From NCBI RefSeq assembly GCF_015319165.1, contig NZ_JADIVZ010000001.1, positions 744,001 to 808,000 on the forward strand: 64,000 nucleotides of DNA, given 5' to 3'. Origin of the DNA: Nocardioides acrostichi (GTDB taxonomy: Bacteria; Actinomycetota; Actinomycetes; Propionibacteriales; Nocardioidaceae). A program made the position numbers and the translations under genes. Positions within the stretch are counted from its first letter, which is position 1. Each line of letters starts with the position of its first letter. Under the pieces are notes generated by a model that saw only the letters and a program-made list of their open reading frames with translations, did not search any database and was not told the origin of the DNA. Below, one piece after another: positions 33,263 through 41,949 of the stretch.

Positions 33263-34544
33263 CCCCGCTCCCGGATCCCGGCCCCGCGGCCCCTGGCTCG
33301 GCATCGTGGCCGACGACGTCACGGGCGCCACCGATGTTGCGGCCTACGTGACTCGTACCGGGGAGTCGGTGGTGCAGCTGTTCGGCGTACCGGAGGGTTC
33401 GCTGCCCGAGGTCGCCGATGCCGACTGCGTCGTCGTCGCGCTGAAGACCCGCAGCATCGCGGCCGCCGACGCGGTCGAGCAGTCCCTCGCCGCGACCCGC
33501 TGGCTGGAGTCGGTCGGTGTCGAGCACGTCTACGTGAAGTACTGCTCGACCTTCGACTCCACGCCCGCGGGCAACATCGGCCCCGTCGTCGACGCGATCG
33601 CCGAGCACCGGGGGGCCGGTGCCGTCCTGGTCGCTCCAGCCGCTCCGGAGAACGGTCGCACCGTCTACCGGTCGCGGCTGTTCGTGCACGACCAGCTCCT
33701 CGCGGAGTCGCCGATGCGCGACCACCCGCTCAATCCGATGCGCGAGTCCGATCTGCGCGTGGTCCTCGCCGAGCAGTCCGACGTCCCGATCGCGGCCGTC
33801 GTGCTGCCCGAGGTGCTGCAAGGCCCCGAGATCGTGCAGCGGGCGATCGACGCCCTGGCGGACCCGCGGGTCAACGTCGTCGCGGACGCAGTCACCGAGG
33901 CCGACCTCGGGGTGCTCGGCCAGGTCGCCCTCCGCCACCGGGTCAGCAGTGGCTCCGCCGGTCTGGCGGCCGGGATCGCGGCCAGTGCGGGTCACGGGGA
34001 CGTTGCGCGCGCGTCTGCCCTCCCGGAGCCGCCGGCGGGACCGGTGGTCGTGCTCTCGGGCAGCTGCTCGAGCGCGACGCGCGCCCAGGTGGAACGGTTC
34101 GCCGCCGAGCACCCCTCGTTCGTGCTCGACCCCGTCGCCCTGGACGCCGGGCCGGAGCACCTGATGGTCGCGCTCGCGTTCGTCGAGGAGGCACTCGCGG
34201 CCGGTGAGGTGCCCTTGGTCTACTCGACGACCGACCCGGCCGCACTGGTCGGCGTCCAGGAGCGCCTCGGCGTGGAACACGCCGCCTCTCTGGTCGAGGC
34301 AGCGGTGGGAGCGCTGGTCGGCCGCCTCGTCGAGGGGGGTGTGCGGCGGGTGGTCGTCGCGGGCGGCGAGACCTCCGGCGCCGTTGTGGCCGCGCTCGGA
34401 CCGGCTGGGGTCAGGATCGGGGTCGAGGTCGCGCCCGGCGTGCCGTGGACGATCACGCTTGGTGACGAGCCCGTCGGTCTGCTGCTCAAGTCCGGCAACT
34501 TCGGCGGCCCGGACTTCTTCGAGCAGGCAGCGTCGTGGACCTGA
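33249..34544 (+). CDS. Four-carbon acid sugar kinase family protein (OtnK-like, DUF1537)
   Basis: 431 aa from a TTG at 33249 that overlaps the cyclase stop by 14 nt; no better in-frame start lies near. The N-terminal domain shows GIVADDVTGATDVA and KYCSTFDSTPAGNIGPV; the C-terminal nucleotide domain shows VLSGSCSSATRAQV and VAGGETSGAVV. Both are characteristic of the DUF1537 kinases that phosphorylate 3-oxo-tetronates and related four-carbon sugar acids. Together with the class II aldolase immediately downstream it forms an OtnK-OtnC-type pair. The actual acid here may differ from threonate/erythronate. Confidence 0.9.
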   Translation: MPSSDPAPGSRPRGPWLGIVADDVTGATDVAAYVTRTGESVVQLFGVPEGSLPEVADADCVVVALKTRSIAAADAVEQSLAATRWLESVGVEHVYVKYCSTFDSTPAGNIGPVVDAIAEHRGAGAVLVAPAAPENGRTVYRSRLFVHDQLLAESPMRDHPLNPMRESDLRVVLAEQSDVPIAAVVLPEVLQGPEIVQRAIDALADPRVNVVADAVTEADLGVLGQVALRHRVSSGSAGLAAGIAASAGHGDVARASALPEPPAGPVVVLSGSCSSATRAQVERFAAEHPSFVLDPVALDAGPEHLMVALAFVEEALAAGEVPLVYSTTDPAALVGVQERLGVEHAASLVEAAVGALVGRLVEGGVRRVVVAGGETSGAVVAALGPAGVRIGVEVAPGVPWTITLGDEPVGLLLKSGNFGGPDFFEQAASWT

Positions 34545-35164
34545 GCGAGGCCTCCTCCGCGCTCGTCGAGGCCGGCGCCCGGCTGAGCGCCGAGCGGCTC
34601 TCGCCGGGCACCACAGGCAACCTGAGCATCCGCGTCGAGGAGGGGCTCCTGTGCACGGGCACCGGTGCCGAGCTCGGCGCTCTCTCCCAGGCGGACCTCA
34701 GCCTGCTCAGCCTCGACGGTGTCCTGCGCGACGGCCCGAACCCGACCAAGGAGGTGCCGATGCACCTGGCGATGTACGCCGCAGCCCCCTCCGTGGCGGC
34801 GGTCGTGCACACGCACGCACGCCACGCCACGGCCTACGGCTGCCTGGCGGGCCTCGACCCCCACGACGCGGTGCGCGCCATGACCCCGTACCTGACGATG
34901 AAACTCGGCCGGATCGGTGTCGTCGCCTACCGCCCGCCCGGAGATGCGGGGCTCCGACCGCTCATCGAGAACGCCGTCGCTGAAGGCCACCGCGGACTGC
35001 TGCTGGCCAACCACGGCACGCTTGTGGGCGACCGTTCCCTGGCGGAGGCCGTCTCGGCGACCGTCGAGCTCGAGGAGGCGACCGCGCTCTCGATGCTGCT
35101 CCACGGACGGTCGGTGCGGTACCTCACGCCCGGCCAGGTGGACGAGCTGGTCGCGCGAGGCTAG
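34535..35164 (+). CDS. Class II aldolase/adducin family protein (OtnC-like decarboxylase)
   Basis: 209 aa; GTG start overlaps the kinase stop by 10 nt. Class II metal ligands are visible as VVHTHARHA (His92, His94) and ANHGTLV (His160), with the SPGTTGNLSIR N-terminal phosphate-loop region. In known tetronate pathways the partner OtnC decarboxylates 3-oxo-tetronate 4-phosphate to dihydroxyacetone phosphate. That role fits the gene order here. Fuculose-type aldol cleavage is the alternative. It is the last gene of the operon. Confidence 0.9.
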   Translation: MDLSEASSALVEAGARLSAERLSPGTTGNLSIRVEEGLLCTGTGAELGALSQADLSLLSLDGVLRDGPNPTKEVPMHLAMYAAAPSVAAVVHTHARHATAYGCLAGLDPHDAVRAMTPYLTMKLGRIGVVAYRPPGDAGLRPLIENAVAEGHRGLLLANHGTLVGDRSLAEAVSATVELEEATALSMLLHGRSVRYLTPGQVDELVARG

Positions 35165-35201
35165 GGGTGCGCCTACGAGGTTCCTGAACGGTTCGCGTCG
35201 T

Positions 35202-35283
35202 CAGGGTGCGTGCATCGCAAGGCGGCGACACGCTGGCATACCGGGGTGCCGTGCGGGCCGAACTGGCCCATGCTCGCACCCTG
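35202..35283. other. Long imperfect inverted repeat with nested hairpins (structured-RNA or terminator candidate)
   Basis: CAGGGTGCG-T-GCAT (35202-35215) pairs with ATGC-T-CGCACCCTG (35270-35283): 13 base pairs with one T-T mismatch. The 54-nt interior holds GGGCC-GAACT-GGCCC (35255-35269) and a GGCA/TGCC stem (35236-35250), giving a multibranch fold. It lies between the OtnC-like gene and the secreted-protein start (36 nt downstream). No known riboswitch class was recognised. Confidence 0.5.
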
Positions 35284-35318
35284 GCCGCCCCGAGGGTCGA
35301 TGTGATAGGCACCACAGC

Positions 35319-36935
35319 GTGACTCGAGCTGCGCGCGTCGTCCGGCTGCTGGCGATCGTCGTCGTGCTGGCCGCAGGGCAGGCGACGGTCACGGTGGCGG
35401 CCCCCGGCGGCGCCGAGGGCGCGCCCGCGGCGCCTGCCTCCGCGATCTCCGCGATCTCCGCGATCTCTGCCCTCGCCCCGGGCGACACGAGGGCGGAGCA
35501 GCCGCGCACCCGCGTGCGCGGCACCTTCTTCGGCGTCAACGGCGCCCGCATCATCTCCCCGCGCAATGCGGCGCAGTGGCACACGCGCCGCTTCGCCTCC
35601 CAGCTGCGCCGGCTGGCTCCGGGGATCATCCGGGTTCAGGGCGGGCACACCTCGCAGTGGATCGACTGGCGCACCGGGCGCTTCGTGCAGGGGCCCGACA
35701 GTCCGTTCGCCGGACAGAACGCGGGGCGCAAGCCGCTGACGATGCGCGACTGGGCCGCGCTGGTGCACCGCACCCGCGCGGTCCCGCTCTTCGACCTCAA
35801 CGTGGTCTCGTCCTCGCTGGGTGAGCAGCTGGCCATGCTGCGCACGGCCCGCCGCCTGGGCATGCCGGTGCGCTACGTCGAGCTCGGCAACGAGCTGTAC
35901 ACCGCCGATGACCGCTATCTGGAGCTCTACCCCACGGGTGCGGACTACGCACGCACGATGAACCGGTGGATCCGCCGGATCAAGCACGCGTTCCCGGGGG
36001 TCGAGATCGCGGTGTGCGGCGCCGACGACTCCTCGACCTTCACCAGTCTCTACTTCGGCCAGCGCTACCAGCAGTGGAACGAGCAGCTCTACGCGCGCAT
36101 CCGGGGCGCCGACGCGGTCACGTTCCACCCCTACTGGATCGCGCCGCCCGAGCAGACGGCGGACCAGGCGGCGTCCAACGGCGCCCTGGCCTGGCGGGAG
36201 TTCGCCGACCAGACGCTCGCCGGGGTGCCCGGGCGGCTCCGGGTCTGGCTGACCGAGTTCAACCAGATCGACATCCCCTTCAGCGAGCTGCCGGGCTCGC
36301 CGCCGCAGGTGTTGGGGCATGCCGAGCAGACCTGGACCACCGGACTCTCCCTGGCCGCGTTCTGCCTGCTGGCCACGTCGGACCCGCGCGTGGAGACCGC
36401 GCTGGTGCACTCCGCGCTGAACGGCGCCCCGGATCCGAAGTCCTCGCAGGCCGGGGGCAACATGGAGATCCAGGCCCTGCTCGCCGACGGGACCGACGGC
36501 TCGAGCAGGTTGGGCCGGACGGCGGAGAACATCGCCCTGACGCCGATCTTCCACCAGGTCCGCGGGACCGCGCCCAGTCCGCGCGGCTCGCTCCGGGTCC
36601 GGCGCGTGTCCGAGGGTCTGCCGATCCCTGCCGCGCTCAGCTCACCGAGCGCCGCGGGCCTGGTGGACTCGCTGCTGGGGGTGCGCCTGGGCGGCGGGCA
36701 CGTCCTGCTGGTCAACCTCGCATCGTCGGCTCAGCGCTGGACGGCGCCCGGTGGCGTCGCGCGTCTGCGGGGCGTGGTCCTGACCGCCGAGCCGCAGGCT
36801 CGGCCGGCCTTCGACGAGACCAGCACCGTGCAGCGGACCCGCCTCGACTCGGTCTCGGGCTCACTCGACCTCCCGGCCTACTCGGTGACCCGGGTGGAGG
36901 TCCGCTCGCCCACGGCGAAACGGCGCCAGCGGTAG
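35319..36935 (+). CDS. Secreted clan GH-A-like (TIM-barrel) glycoside hydrolase-like protein
   Basis: 538 aa from GTG 35319, with a signal peptide (RLLAIVVVLAAGQATVTVAA) and a low-complexity SAISAISAIS stretch. The barrel carries the two hallmark glutamates of clan GH-A: ELGNELY (Glu192, acid/base) and WLTEFNQ (Glu313, nucleophile). AVTFHPYWI resembles barrel strand 6. The final ~150 residues form a beta-sandwich-like accessory domain. A glucuronidase-like or arabinofuranosidase-like activity is possible, but the family number cannot be given by eye. It is preceded by the inverted repeat at 35202 and followed by an unrelated regulator. Confidence 0.75.
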   Translation: MTRAARVVRLLAIVVVLAAGQATVTVAAPGGAEGAPAAPASAISAISAISALAPGDTRAEQPRTRVRGTFFGVNGARIISPRNAAQWHTRRFASQLRRLAPGIIRVQGGHTSQWIDWRTGRFVQGPDSPFAGQNAGRKPLTMRDWAALVHRTRAVPLFDLNVVSSSLGEQLAMLRTARRLGMPVRYVELGNELYTADDRYLELYPTGADYARTMNRWIRRIKHAFPGVEIAVCGADDSSTFTSLYFGQRYQQWNEQLYARIRGADAVTFHPYWIAPPEQTADQAASNGALAWREFADQTLAGVPGRLRVWLTEFNQIDIPFSELPGSPPQVLGHAEQTWTTGLSLAAFCLLATSDPRVETALVHSALNGAPDPKSSQAGGNMEIQALLADGTDGSSRLGRTAENIALTPIFHQVRGTAPSPRGSLRVRRVSEGLPIPAALSSPSAAGLVDSLLGVRLGGGHVLLVNLASSAQRWTAPGGVARLRGVVLTAEPQARPAFDETSTVQRTRLDSVSGSLDLPAYSVTRVEVRSPTAKRRQR

Positions 36936-37082
36936 CGACCCCGCTCCCCGATCTGCGCCGTGGGGACGAGCCGATCGCTGGGATCCACGAGACGCCGAGG
37001 CGCTGCTGGCGGCGGGCGGGACTCGCCCGGGGCCGTGCCCGGTCGAGCCGACGGGCGGGTGGCCGGATCGTAGGGTGAGCGC

Positions 37083-37679
37083 GTGACCCAGCACTCAGAC
37101 GACTCCGGTCAGACCGACGCCGACCTGGCCTCGGTCGGCCGTCAGCTGCGAGCCCTGAGGCGTCGTCGGGGCTGGTCGTTGCAGCAGCTCAGCGAGCGGG
37201 CGGGGGTCAGCTTCGGGCTCATCAGCCAGCTGGAGCGGGGCCTGGGCAATCCGTCGTTCACGGCGATGCACCGCATCGCCTCGGCGCTGAACGTGCCGCT
37301 GCCGACGCTGCTCGAGGGCGATCGCGACGCCGCCGTGGTGCGCGCAGAGGAGCGAGCGCTGCTGCCGGTGCCGGCCGACGAGCCACCTGCGCAGCAGGTG
37401 GTGCGCGAGCTGCTCACGCCGCGATCATCGGCCCTCCTCCAGCTGATCCGCAGCACGCTTCCGCCGGGGTTCAGCAACGAGGGGCGGCCCTACCGCCACC
37501 TCGGTACCGAGTGCGTGACCGTCGTGTCCGGCCGGCTGCTGGTGGTGCACGGCGACACGCGCTGCGAGCTGGGCGAGGGCGACTCGATGACCTACGGCTG
37601 CTCCGTGCCGCACTGGTGGGCGAACGCCGCCTCGACGCCGACGGTCGTGCTGGGCGCCGTCACGCCGTTCGAGACCTGA
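37083..37679 (+). CDS. XRE-family regulator with C-terminal cupin domain
   Basis: 198 aa from GTG 37083. The N-terminal helix-turn-helix is RQLRALRRRRGWSLQQLSER and SFGLISQLERGLGNPS. The cupin half shows HLGTECVTVVSGRLLVVHGD and ELGEGDSMTYGCSVPHWWAN. XRE-cupin proteins respond to small ligands such as amino acids, polyamines or sugars. Its 3' end overlaps the 3' end of the convergent DUF1028 gene by 20 nt. Its probable targets are the divergent DUF1028/ABC-importer promoters, where two AT-rich palindromes are present. Confidence 0.92.
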   Translation: MTQHSDDSGQTDADLASVGRQLRALRRRRGWSLQQLSERAGVSFGLISQLERGLGNPSFTAMHRIASALNVPLPTLLEGDRDAAVVRAEERALLPVPADEPPAQQVVRELLTPRSSALLQLIRSTLPPGFSNEGRPYRHLGTECVTVVSGRLLVVHGDTRCELGEGDSMTYGCSVPHWWANAASTPTVVLGAVTPFET

Positions 37680-38307
37680 GCTCGAGCAGGCGGGCCAGCT
37701 CCTCCAGCGGGCGATGGTGGTCGTCGACCCGGAGGTCGACCGCGAGGTCGGGCGGGGTCCAGTCCTGAGCGGGTCCGGCGCCCACGAGCAGAGCCGCGCT
37801 CTGTTGACCGCGGCTGTCTCCTCCGGCGCGCTGCCCGGCTCGCAGAGCGGTCAGGGCGAGCGCGGCCAGCTCTCCAGGGCGCTGGGGCGGGGGAGCGTCG
37901 CCCAGCACGCCGGCGGTGGCCTCGAGCGTCGTCCGACCGACGAGCAGGTTGCCCAGCACGACGCCGTGCACCGCTGTGCCGAGGTCGATCTCCCCGGCGA
38001 AGGGCGTGCAGGCGCTGCCGGTGTGCCAGGCGGATCGTCCGGCGGCGTCGACGAGTCCGACCTGGCGCAGCGTCGGTTCGGGGTCGAGAGCGCCGAGAGT
38101 CGCGACAGCCTGGTCGGGCCGGGCCCCGGCGGCCAGATGCGCGAGCAGCCGTCCGCGCAGCGACCGGTTGGTCCAGGCCTGGCTGACGACGGCGCCGACG
38201 CCGGGCCACACCGCCGGCACGGAGTTGCCGACGCTCAACGAGAAGCTGGCGGTGGCGGCAGCGAGCAGGCCGGCCTTGGGCACGGCGACCACGAGTGAGA
38301 GCGTCAT
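37660..38307 (-). CDS. DUF1028 family protein
   Basis: 215 aa from ATG 38307 (MTLSLVVAVPKAGLL). It matches the DUF1028 pattern: the SVGNSVPAVWPGVGAVVSQA segment, a decaying-count motif (LAAGARPDQAVATLGALDPE), RQVGLVDAAGRSAWHTGSAC, VLGNLLVG and GGDSRGQQSAALLV. The Ntn-like fold is proposed for this family, but its function is unknown. It is encoded divergently from a dipeptide-type ABC importer. Members are often found with peptide or amino-acid uptake genes, so an amidohydrolase/peptidase-like role is possible. Confidence 0.85.
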   Translation of the reverse strand: MTLSLVVAVPKAGLLAAATASFSLSVGNSVPAVWPGVGAVVSQAWTNRSLRGRLLAHLAAGARPDQAVATLGALDPEPTLRQVGLVDAAGRSAWHTGSACTPFAGEIDLGTAVHGVVLGNLLVGRTTLEATAGVLGDAPPPQRPGELAALALTALRAGQRAGGDSRGQQSAALLVGAGPAQDWTPPDLAVDLRVDDHHRPLEELARLLELRSRTA

Positions 38308-38399
38308 GGGCGGCCCCGGCGCCGAGCCGGCCCGCGTGTTGCAGTCGTGTTGCGGATCGTGATCACCCCTTGCCAGCGAGCAGGCGCCCACTCCATAGT

Positions 38400-38424
38400 G
38401 ATGGAAACATCATCATAATGATGA
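38400..38424. promoter_or_regulatory. Two AT-rich palindromes in the DUF1028/dipeptide-importer divergent promoter
   Basis: GATG-GAAA-CATC (38400-38411) abuts a perfect 15-bp palindrome TCATCAT-A-ATGATGA (38410-38424). They end at the AAGGAG ribosome-binding site of the SBP gene. A repressor bound here would block the importer promoter; the XRE-cupin protein at 37083 is the nearest candidate. Confidence 0.6.
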
Positions 38425-38435
38425 AGGAGAGCGCG

Positions 38436-39995
38436 ATGTCCACTACGTCCCAGCGTCGGTCGCGACGCACCCGCCGGCTTCTCGCCCTCGGCGCCGCCAC
38501 CCTGCTCGCTGCCGGCCTCGCCGCCTGCTCCTCGGGCAAGAGCGTCGATCTCGGCGACGCCGGTGACTCCGGCGACACCAGCCAGGGCATCACCGTGGCC
38601 ATCGCCGGCGAGCCCGACCAGCTCGACCCGCACAAGACCACGTCGTACTTCTCCTTCGAGGTGCTCGAGAACGTCTACGACACCCTCGTGGAGCCCGACG
38701 AGAACCTCCAGATGCAGCCGTCGCTGGCGGAGTCGTGGGACGTCAGCAAGGACCAGCTCACCTGGACCTTCCACCTGCGCCAGGGCGTCATGTTCCAAGA
38801 CGGCACCCCGATGACCGCCAAGGACGTCGTCTACTCCTTCGACCGGATCATCGACGACAAGCTCGCCACCGCCTACCGCTTCTCGGCCGTCAAGGACATC
38901 AAGGCCCTCGACGACGACACGGTCGAGATCGACGTCACCGCTCCTAGCCCGAACCTGCTCTCCAGCATCGGTGGCTTCAAGGGCGTCGCGATCGTCGAGA
39001 AGAAGAACGTCACCTCCGGCGACATCACCACACACCCCGTCGGCACCGGCCCCTACGAGCTCACCGACTTCACCTCCGGTGACCACATCGATCTCGAGGC
39101 CAACCCCGACTACTGGGGCGGCGCGCCGTCGATCCCGTCGATCCGCTACCGCTTCATCTCCGAGGGCTCCACCGCCGTCGCGGCCCTCAAGGCCGGCGAG
39201 ATCCAATGGACCGACTCGATCCCGCCGCAGCAGGTGAAGGCGCTCCAGGGCGACGACTCGGTGGACATCGACGTCGTGCCCAGCAACGACTACTGGTACC
39301 TGGCGCTGAACGAGAAGCGCAAGCCGTTCGACGACGTCCGGGTGCGCCAGGCGATCGCCTATGCGATCGACCGCGACGCCATCGCGCAGGTGACCAGCTA
39401 CGGCACCGCGAAGGTGAACGAGCTGGCGATCCCCGAGGAGTCGGCGTGGTACACCGCCTACGACACCTACTCCAAGGACGACGACAAGGCCGAGCAGCTG
39501 CTCGACGAGGCCGGCGTGAAGAACCTCACGATGGAGCTCATGGTCTCCAGCGACTACCCCGAGACCGTGAAGGCGGCCCAGGTGATCGCCGACGAGCTGG
39601 CCGACGTCGGCATCACGCTGAAGATCCGCAGCCTCGACTTCGGCACCTGGCTCGACGAGCAGAACAAGGGCAACTTCGACATGCTCTACATGGGTTGGCT
39701 CGGCAACATCGACCCCGACGACTACTACTACTCCCAGCACCACACCGGGGGCAGCAGCAACGCGCAGGGCTACTCCAACGCCGAGGTCGACACGCTGCTC
39801 GACGAGGGCCGCACCACCACCGACGAGACCGAGCGCAAGGAGATCTACGCCAAGGCTGCGACCCAGATCGCCGACGACGCCAGCTACATCTACCTCTACA
39901 ACCCGTCGGTGATCCAGGCCTACAGCCCAGACCTCAGCGGGTACACCGTGCGCAGCGACCGGGCCATCCGCTGGGTCGACGCGTCGATGGGCTGA
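38436..39995 (+). CDS. Dipeptide/oligopeptide ABC importer substrate-binding lipoprotein (SBP family 5)
   Basis: 519 aa from ATG 38436 with AAGGAG at 38424-38429. The signal peptide ends in a lipobox (GLAAC). Family-5 signatures: GEPDQLDPHKTTS, the LAESWDVSKDQLTWTFHLR pattern, VGTGPYELTDFTSGDHI, ANPDYWGG and VRQAIAYAIDRDAI. It delivers peptides, or peptide-like or other solutes, to the permease pair that follows after 5 nt. The DUF1028 neighbour suggests a peptide or amide substrate. Confidence 0.94.
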   Translation: MSTTSQRRSRRTRRLLALGAATLLAAGLAACSSGKSVDLGDAGDSGDTSQGITVAIAGEPDQLDPHKTTSYFSFEVLENVYDTLVEPDENLQMQPSLAESWDVSKDQLTWTFHLRQGVMFQDGTPMTAKDVVYSFDRIIDDKLATAYRFSAVKDIKALDDDTVEIDVTAPSPNLLSSIGGFKGVAIVEKKNVTSGDITTHPVGTGPYELTDFTSGDHIDLEANPDYWGGAPSIPSIRYRFISEGSTAVAALKAGEIQWTDSIPPQQVKALQGDDSVDIDVVPSNDYWYLALNEKRKPFDDVRVRQAIAYAIDRDAIAQVTSYGTAKVNELAIPEESAWYTAYDTYSKDDDKAEQLLDEAGVKNLTMELMVSSDYPETVKAAQVIADELADVGITLKIRSLDFGTWLDEQNKGNFDMLYMGWLGNIDPDDYYYSQHHTGGSSNAQGYSNAEVDTLLDEGRTTTDETERKEIYAKAATQIADDASYIYLYNPSVIQAYSPDLSGYTVRSDRAIRWVDASMG

Positions 39996-40000
39996 GGCCG

Positions 40001-41032
40001 ATGAGCACCCACGAGCCCCTCACGTCGTCGACGGCGACGAAGGTCGACGAGCGCGGCCGGCTGTCGCGACTGGCCCGGCACCCGGTCACCCGCTTCGTGC
40101 TGGTGCGCGGCATCCTGCACACGCTGGTCGTGCTCGTGGGGGTCGTGGTGGTGACCTTCGGTCTCATCCTGCTGGTGCCGGGTGACCCGGTGCGCATCGC
40201 GCTGGGCACCCGGTACTCCCCGGAGACCTACGACGCCCTGCGTGCGGCCAGCGGCCTCGACCAGCCGGTGCCGCTCCAGCTGCTGCACTACCTCGGGCAC
40301 GCGTTCACCGGCGACCTCGGGGTCAGCTTCCGCAGTGGCGAGCCCGTGACGACGCTGCTGCTCGAGCGGCTGCCCGCCACGGCGTCCCTGGCGCTGGCGG
40401 GCGTGCTCGTCGGGCTGCTCATCGCGCTGCCGGCGGGCATCTGGTCGGCGCTGCGCGAAGGCCGCCTGGCCGACGCCATCATCCGGGTGACCAGCCAGGT
40501 CGGCGTCTCGGTGCCGGACTTCTGGATGGGCATCCTGCTCATCACGCTGTTCTCCTCCACCCTCGGCTGGCTGCCCTCGTCGGGCTACACGCCGTTCTCG
40601 GAGGATCCGGCCGGCTGGTTCAAGAGCCTGGTGCTGCCCGCCGTCACCGTCGGACTCGTCGCCGGCTCGATCATGACCCGCTACGTGCGCTCGGCCGTGC
40701 TCGAGGTGCTGGCCAGCGGCTGGGTGCGTACCGCCCGGTCGAAGGGGCTCGGCGAACGCGTCGTGCTGCGCCGCCACGTGCTGCGCAACGCCGTGGTGCC
40801 GGTCGTGACCATCGTCGGCATCCAGATGGCGACGCTGCTCGGTGGCGTGATCGTGGTCGAGGTGGTCTTCGCCTGGCCCGGGCTCGGGCGCCTGACCTAC
40901 GAGGCGGTCGCCGCGCGCGACTACCCGCTCATCCAGGGCGCGGTGCTGCTCATGGGCGCCTTGTTCCTGCTCATCAACCTCGCCGTGGACGTGCTCTACG
41001 CGGTGGCCGACCCGAGGATCCGGCAGCGATGA
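40001..41032 (+). CDS. Dipeptide-type ABC importer permease (DppB-like)
   Basis: 343 aa, ATG 5 nt after the SBP stop. About six TM helices. Typical DppB segments are LVPGDPVRIALGTRYSPE after TM1 and the EAA-loop region WVRTARSKGLGERVVLRRHV. The C-terminal VVEVVFAWPGLGRLTYEAV is also typical. It pairs with the next permease, which begins in an ATGA overlap. Confidence 0.94.
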   Translation: MSTHEPLTSSTATKVDERGRLSRLARHPVTRFVLVRGILHTLVVLVGVVVVTFGLILLVPGDPVRIALGTRYSPETYDALRAASGLDQPVPLQLLHYLGHAFTGDLGVSFRSGEPVTTLLLERLPATASLALAGVLVGLLIALPAGIWSALREGRLADAIIRVTSQVGVSVPDFWMGILLITLFSSTLGWLPSSGYTPFSEDPAGWFKSLVLPAVTVGLVAGSIMTRYVRSAVLEVLASGWVRTARSKGLGERVVLRRHVLRNAVVPVVTIVGIQMATLLGGVIVVEVVFAWPGLGRLTYEAVAARDYPLIQGAVLLMGALFLLINLAVDVLYAVADPRIRQR

Positions 41033-41949
41033 CCGACGCGATCGAGACGAGACAGGATCCGGCGGACGACGTCGTGCCGGTCGCCGAGCGCGGCCCAGGC
41101 ACGCTGCGGTTGCTGCTGCGCAACCCGGTGTCGCTGGTCGGCAGCGTGGTGCTGCTGGTCGTGGTGCTCGCGGCCCTGGTCGGACCGTGGATCGCGCCGT
41201 ACGGCGTGAACGACACCGACGTGAGCCGCGCTCTCCAGGGCCCGAGCGGAGCGCACTGGTTCGGCACCGACGACCTCGGCCGCGACGTGTTCAGTCGGGT
41301 GCTCGTGGCCTCGAGGGTGTCGGTGGAGGTCGCGCTGGTCAGCGTCGGGATCGCCCTGGTGGTCGGCGTCGGTGTCGGCCTGGTGTCGGGCTACCTCGGC
41401 GGGATCACCGACGGCGTGCTCATGCGCGTGGTCGACGTGGTCTTCGCGTTCCCCGTGCTGCTGCTGGCGCTGGCCATCGTCGCCGTGCTCGGGCCGGGTC
41501 TCACCTCGGCGATGATCGCCATCGGCGTCGTCTACACCCCGATCTTCGCCCGCGTCGCGCGGGCCTCCACGCTCAGCGTGCGCTCCGAGCCGTACGTGCA
41601 GGCCTCGCGCACCATGGGCACCGGCAACACCTACGTGGTGTGGCACCACGTGCTGCCCAACATCTCGGGCCCGGTGATCGTGCAGACCTCGCTGTCGCTG
41701 GCCTTCGCCATCCTCTCCGAGGCCGCGCTGTCGTTCCTCGGCCTCGGGGTGCAGCCGCCGCGGCCGTCGTGGGGCCGGATGCTGTTCGACGCCCAGGACT
41801 TCGTCGGTGTCGCATGGTGGCTCAGCGTCTTCCCGGGAGCGGCGATCCTGCTCACCACCCTCGCGTTCAACCTGGTCGGTGACGGACTCGGCCAGGTGCT
41901 CGACCCGAAGCGTCGCACCCAGCTCGCCGCGCAGGCCGGAGGCCGCTGA
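41029..41949 (+). CDS. Dipeptide-type ABC importer permease (DppC-like)
   Basis: 306 aa. DppC features: HWFGTDDLGRDVFSRVL after the first TM segment, the EAA loop YVQASRTMGTGNTYVVWHHV, and EAALSFLGLGVQPPRPSWG near the C-terminus. It is translationally coupled to both neighbours (ATGA at its start, TGATG at its end). It completes the heterodimeric pore. Confidence 0.94.
   Translation: MTDAIETRQDPADDVVPVAERGPGTLRLLLRNPVSLVGSVVLLVVVLAALVGPWIAPYGVNDTDVSRALQGPSGAHWFGTDDLGRDVFSRVLVASRVSVEVALVSVGIALVVGVGVGLVSGYLGGITDGVLMRVVDVVFAFPVLLLALAIVAVLGPGLTSAMIAIGVVYTPIFARVARASTLSVRSEPYVQASRTMGTGNTYVVWHHVLPNISGPVIVQTSLSLAFAILSEAALSFLGLGVQPPRPSWGRMLFDAQDFVGVAWWLSVFPGAAILLTTLAFNLVGDGLGQVLDPKRRTQLAAQAGGR

Noticed and set aside
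34917..35318. N-terminal extension of the secreted GH-like protein into the OtnC gene
   Set aside because: The GTG at 35319 is followed by a proper signal peptide; the extension is arginine/serine-rich and overlaps a well-supported gene.
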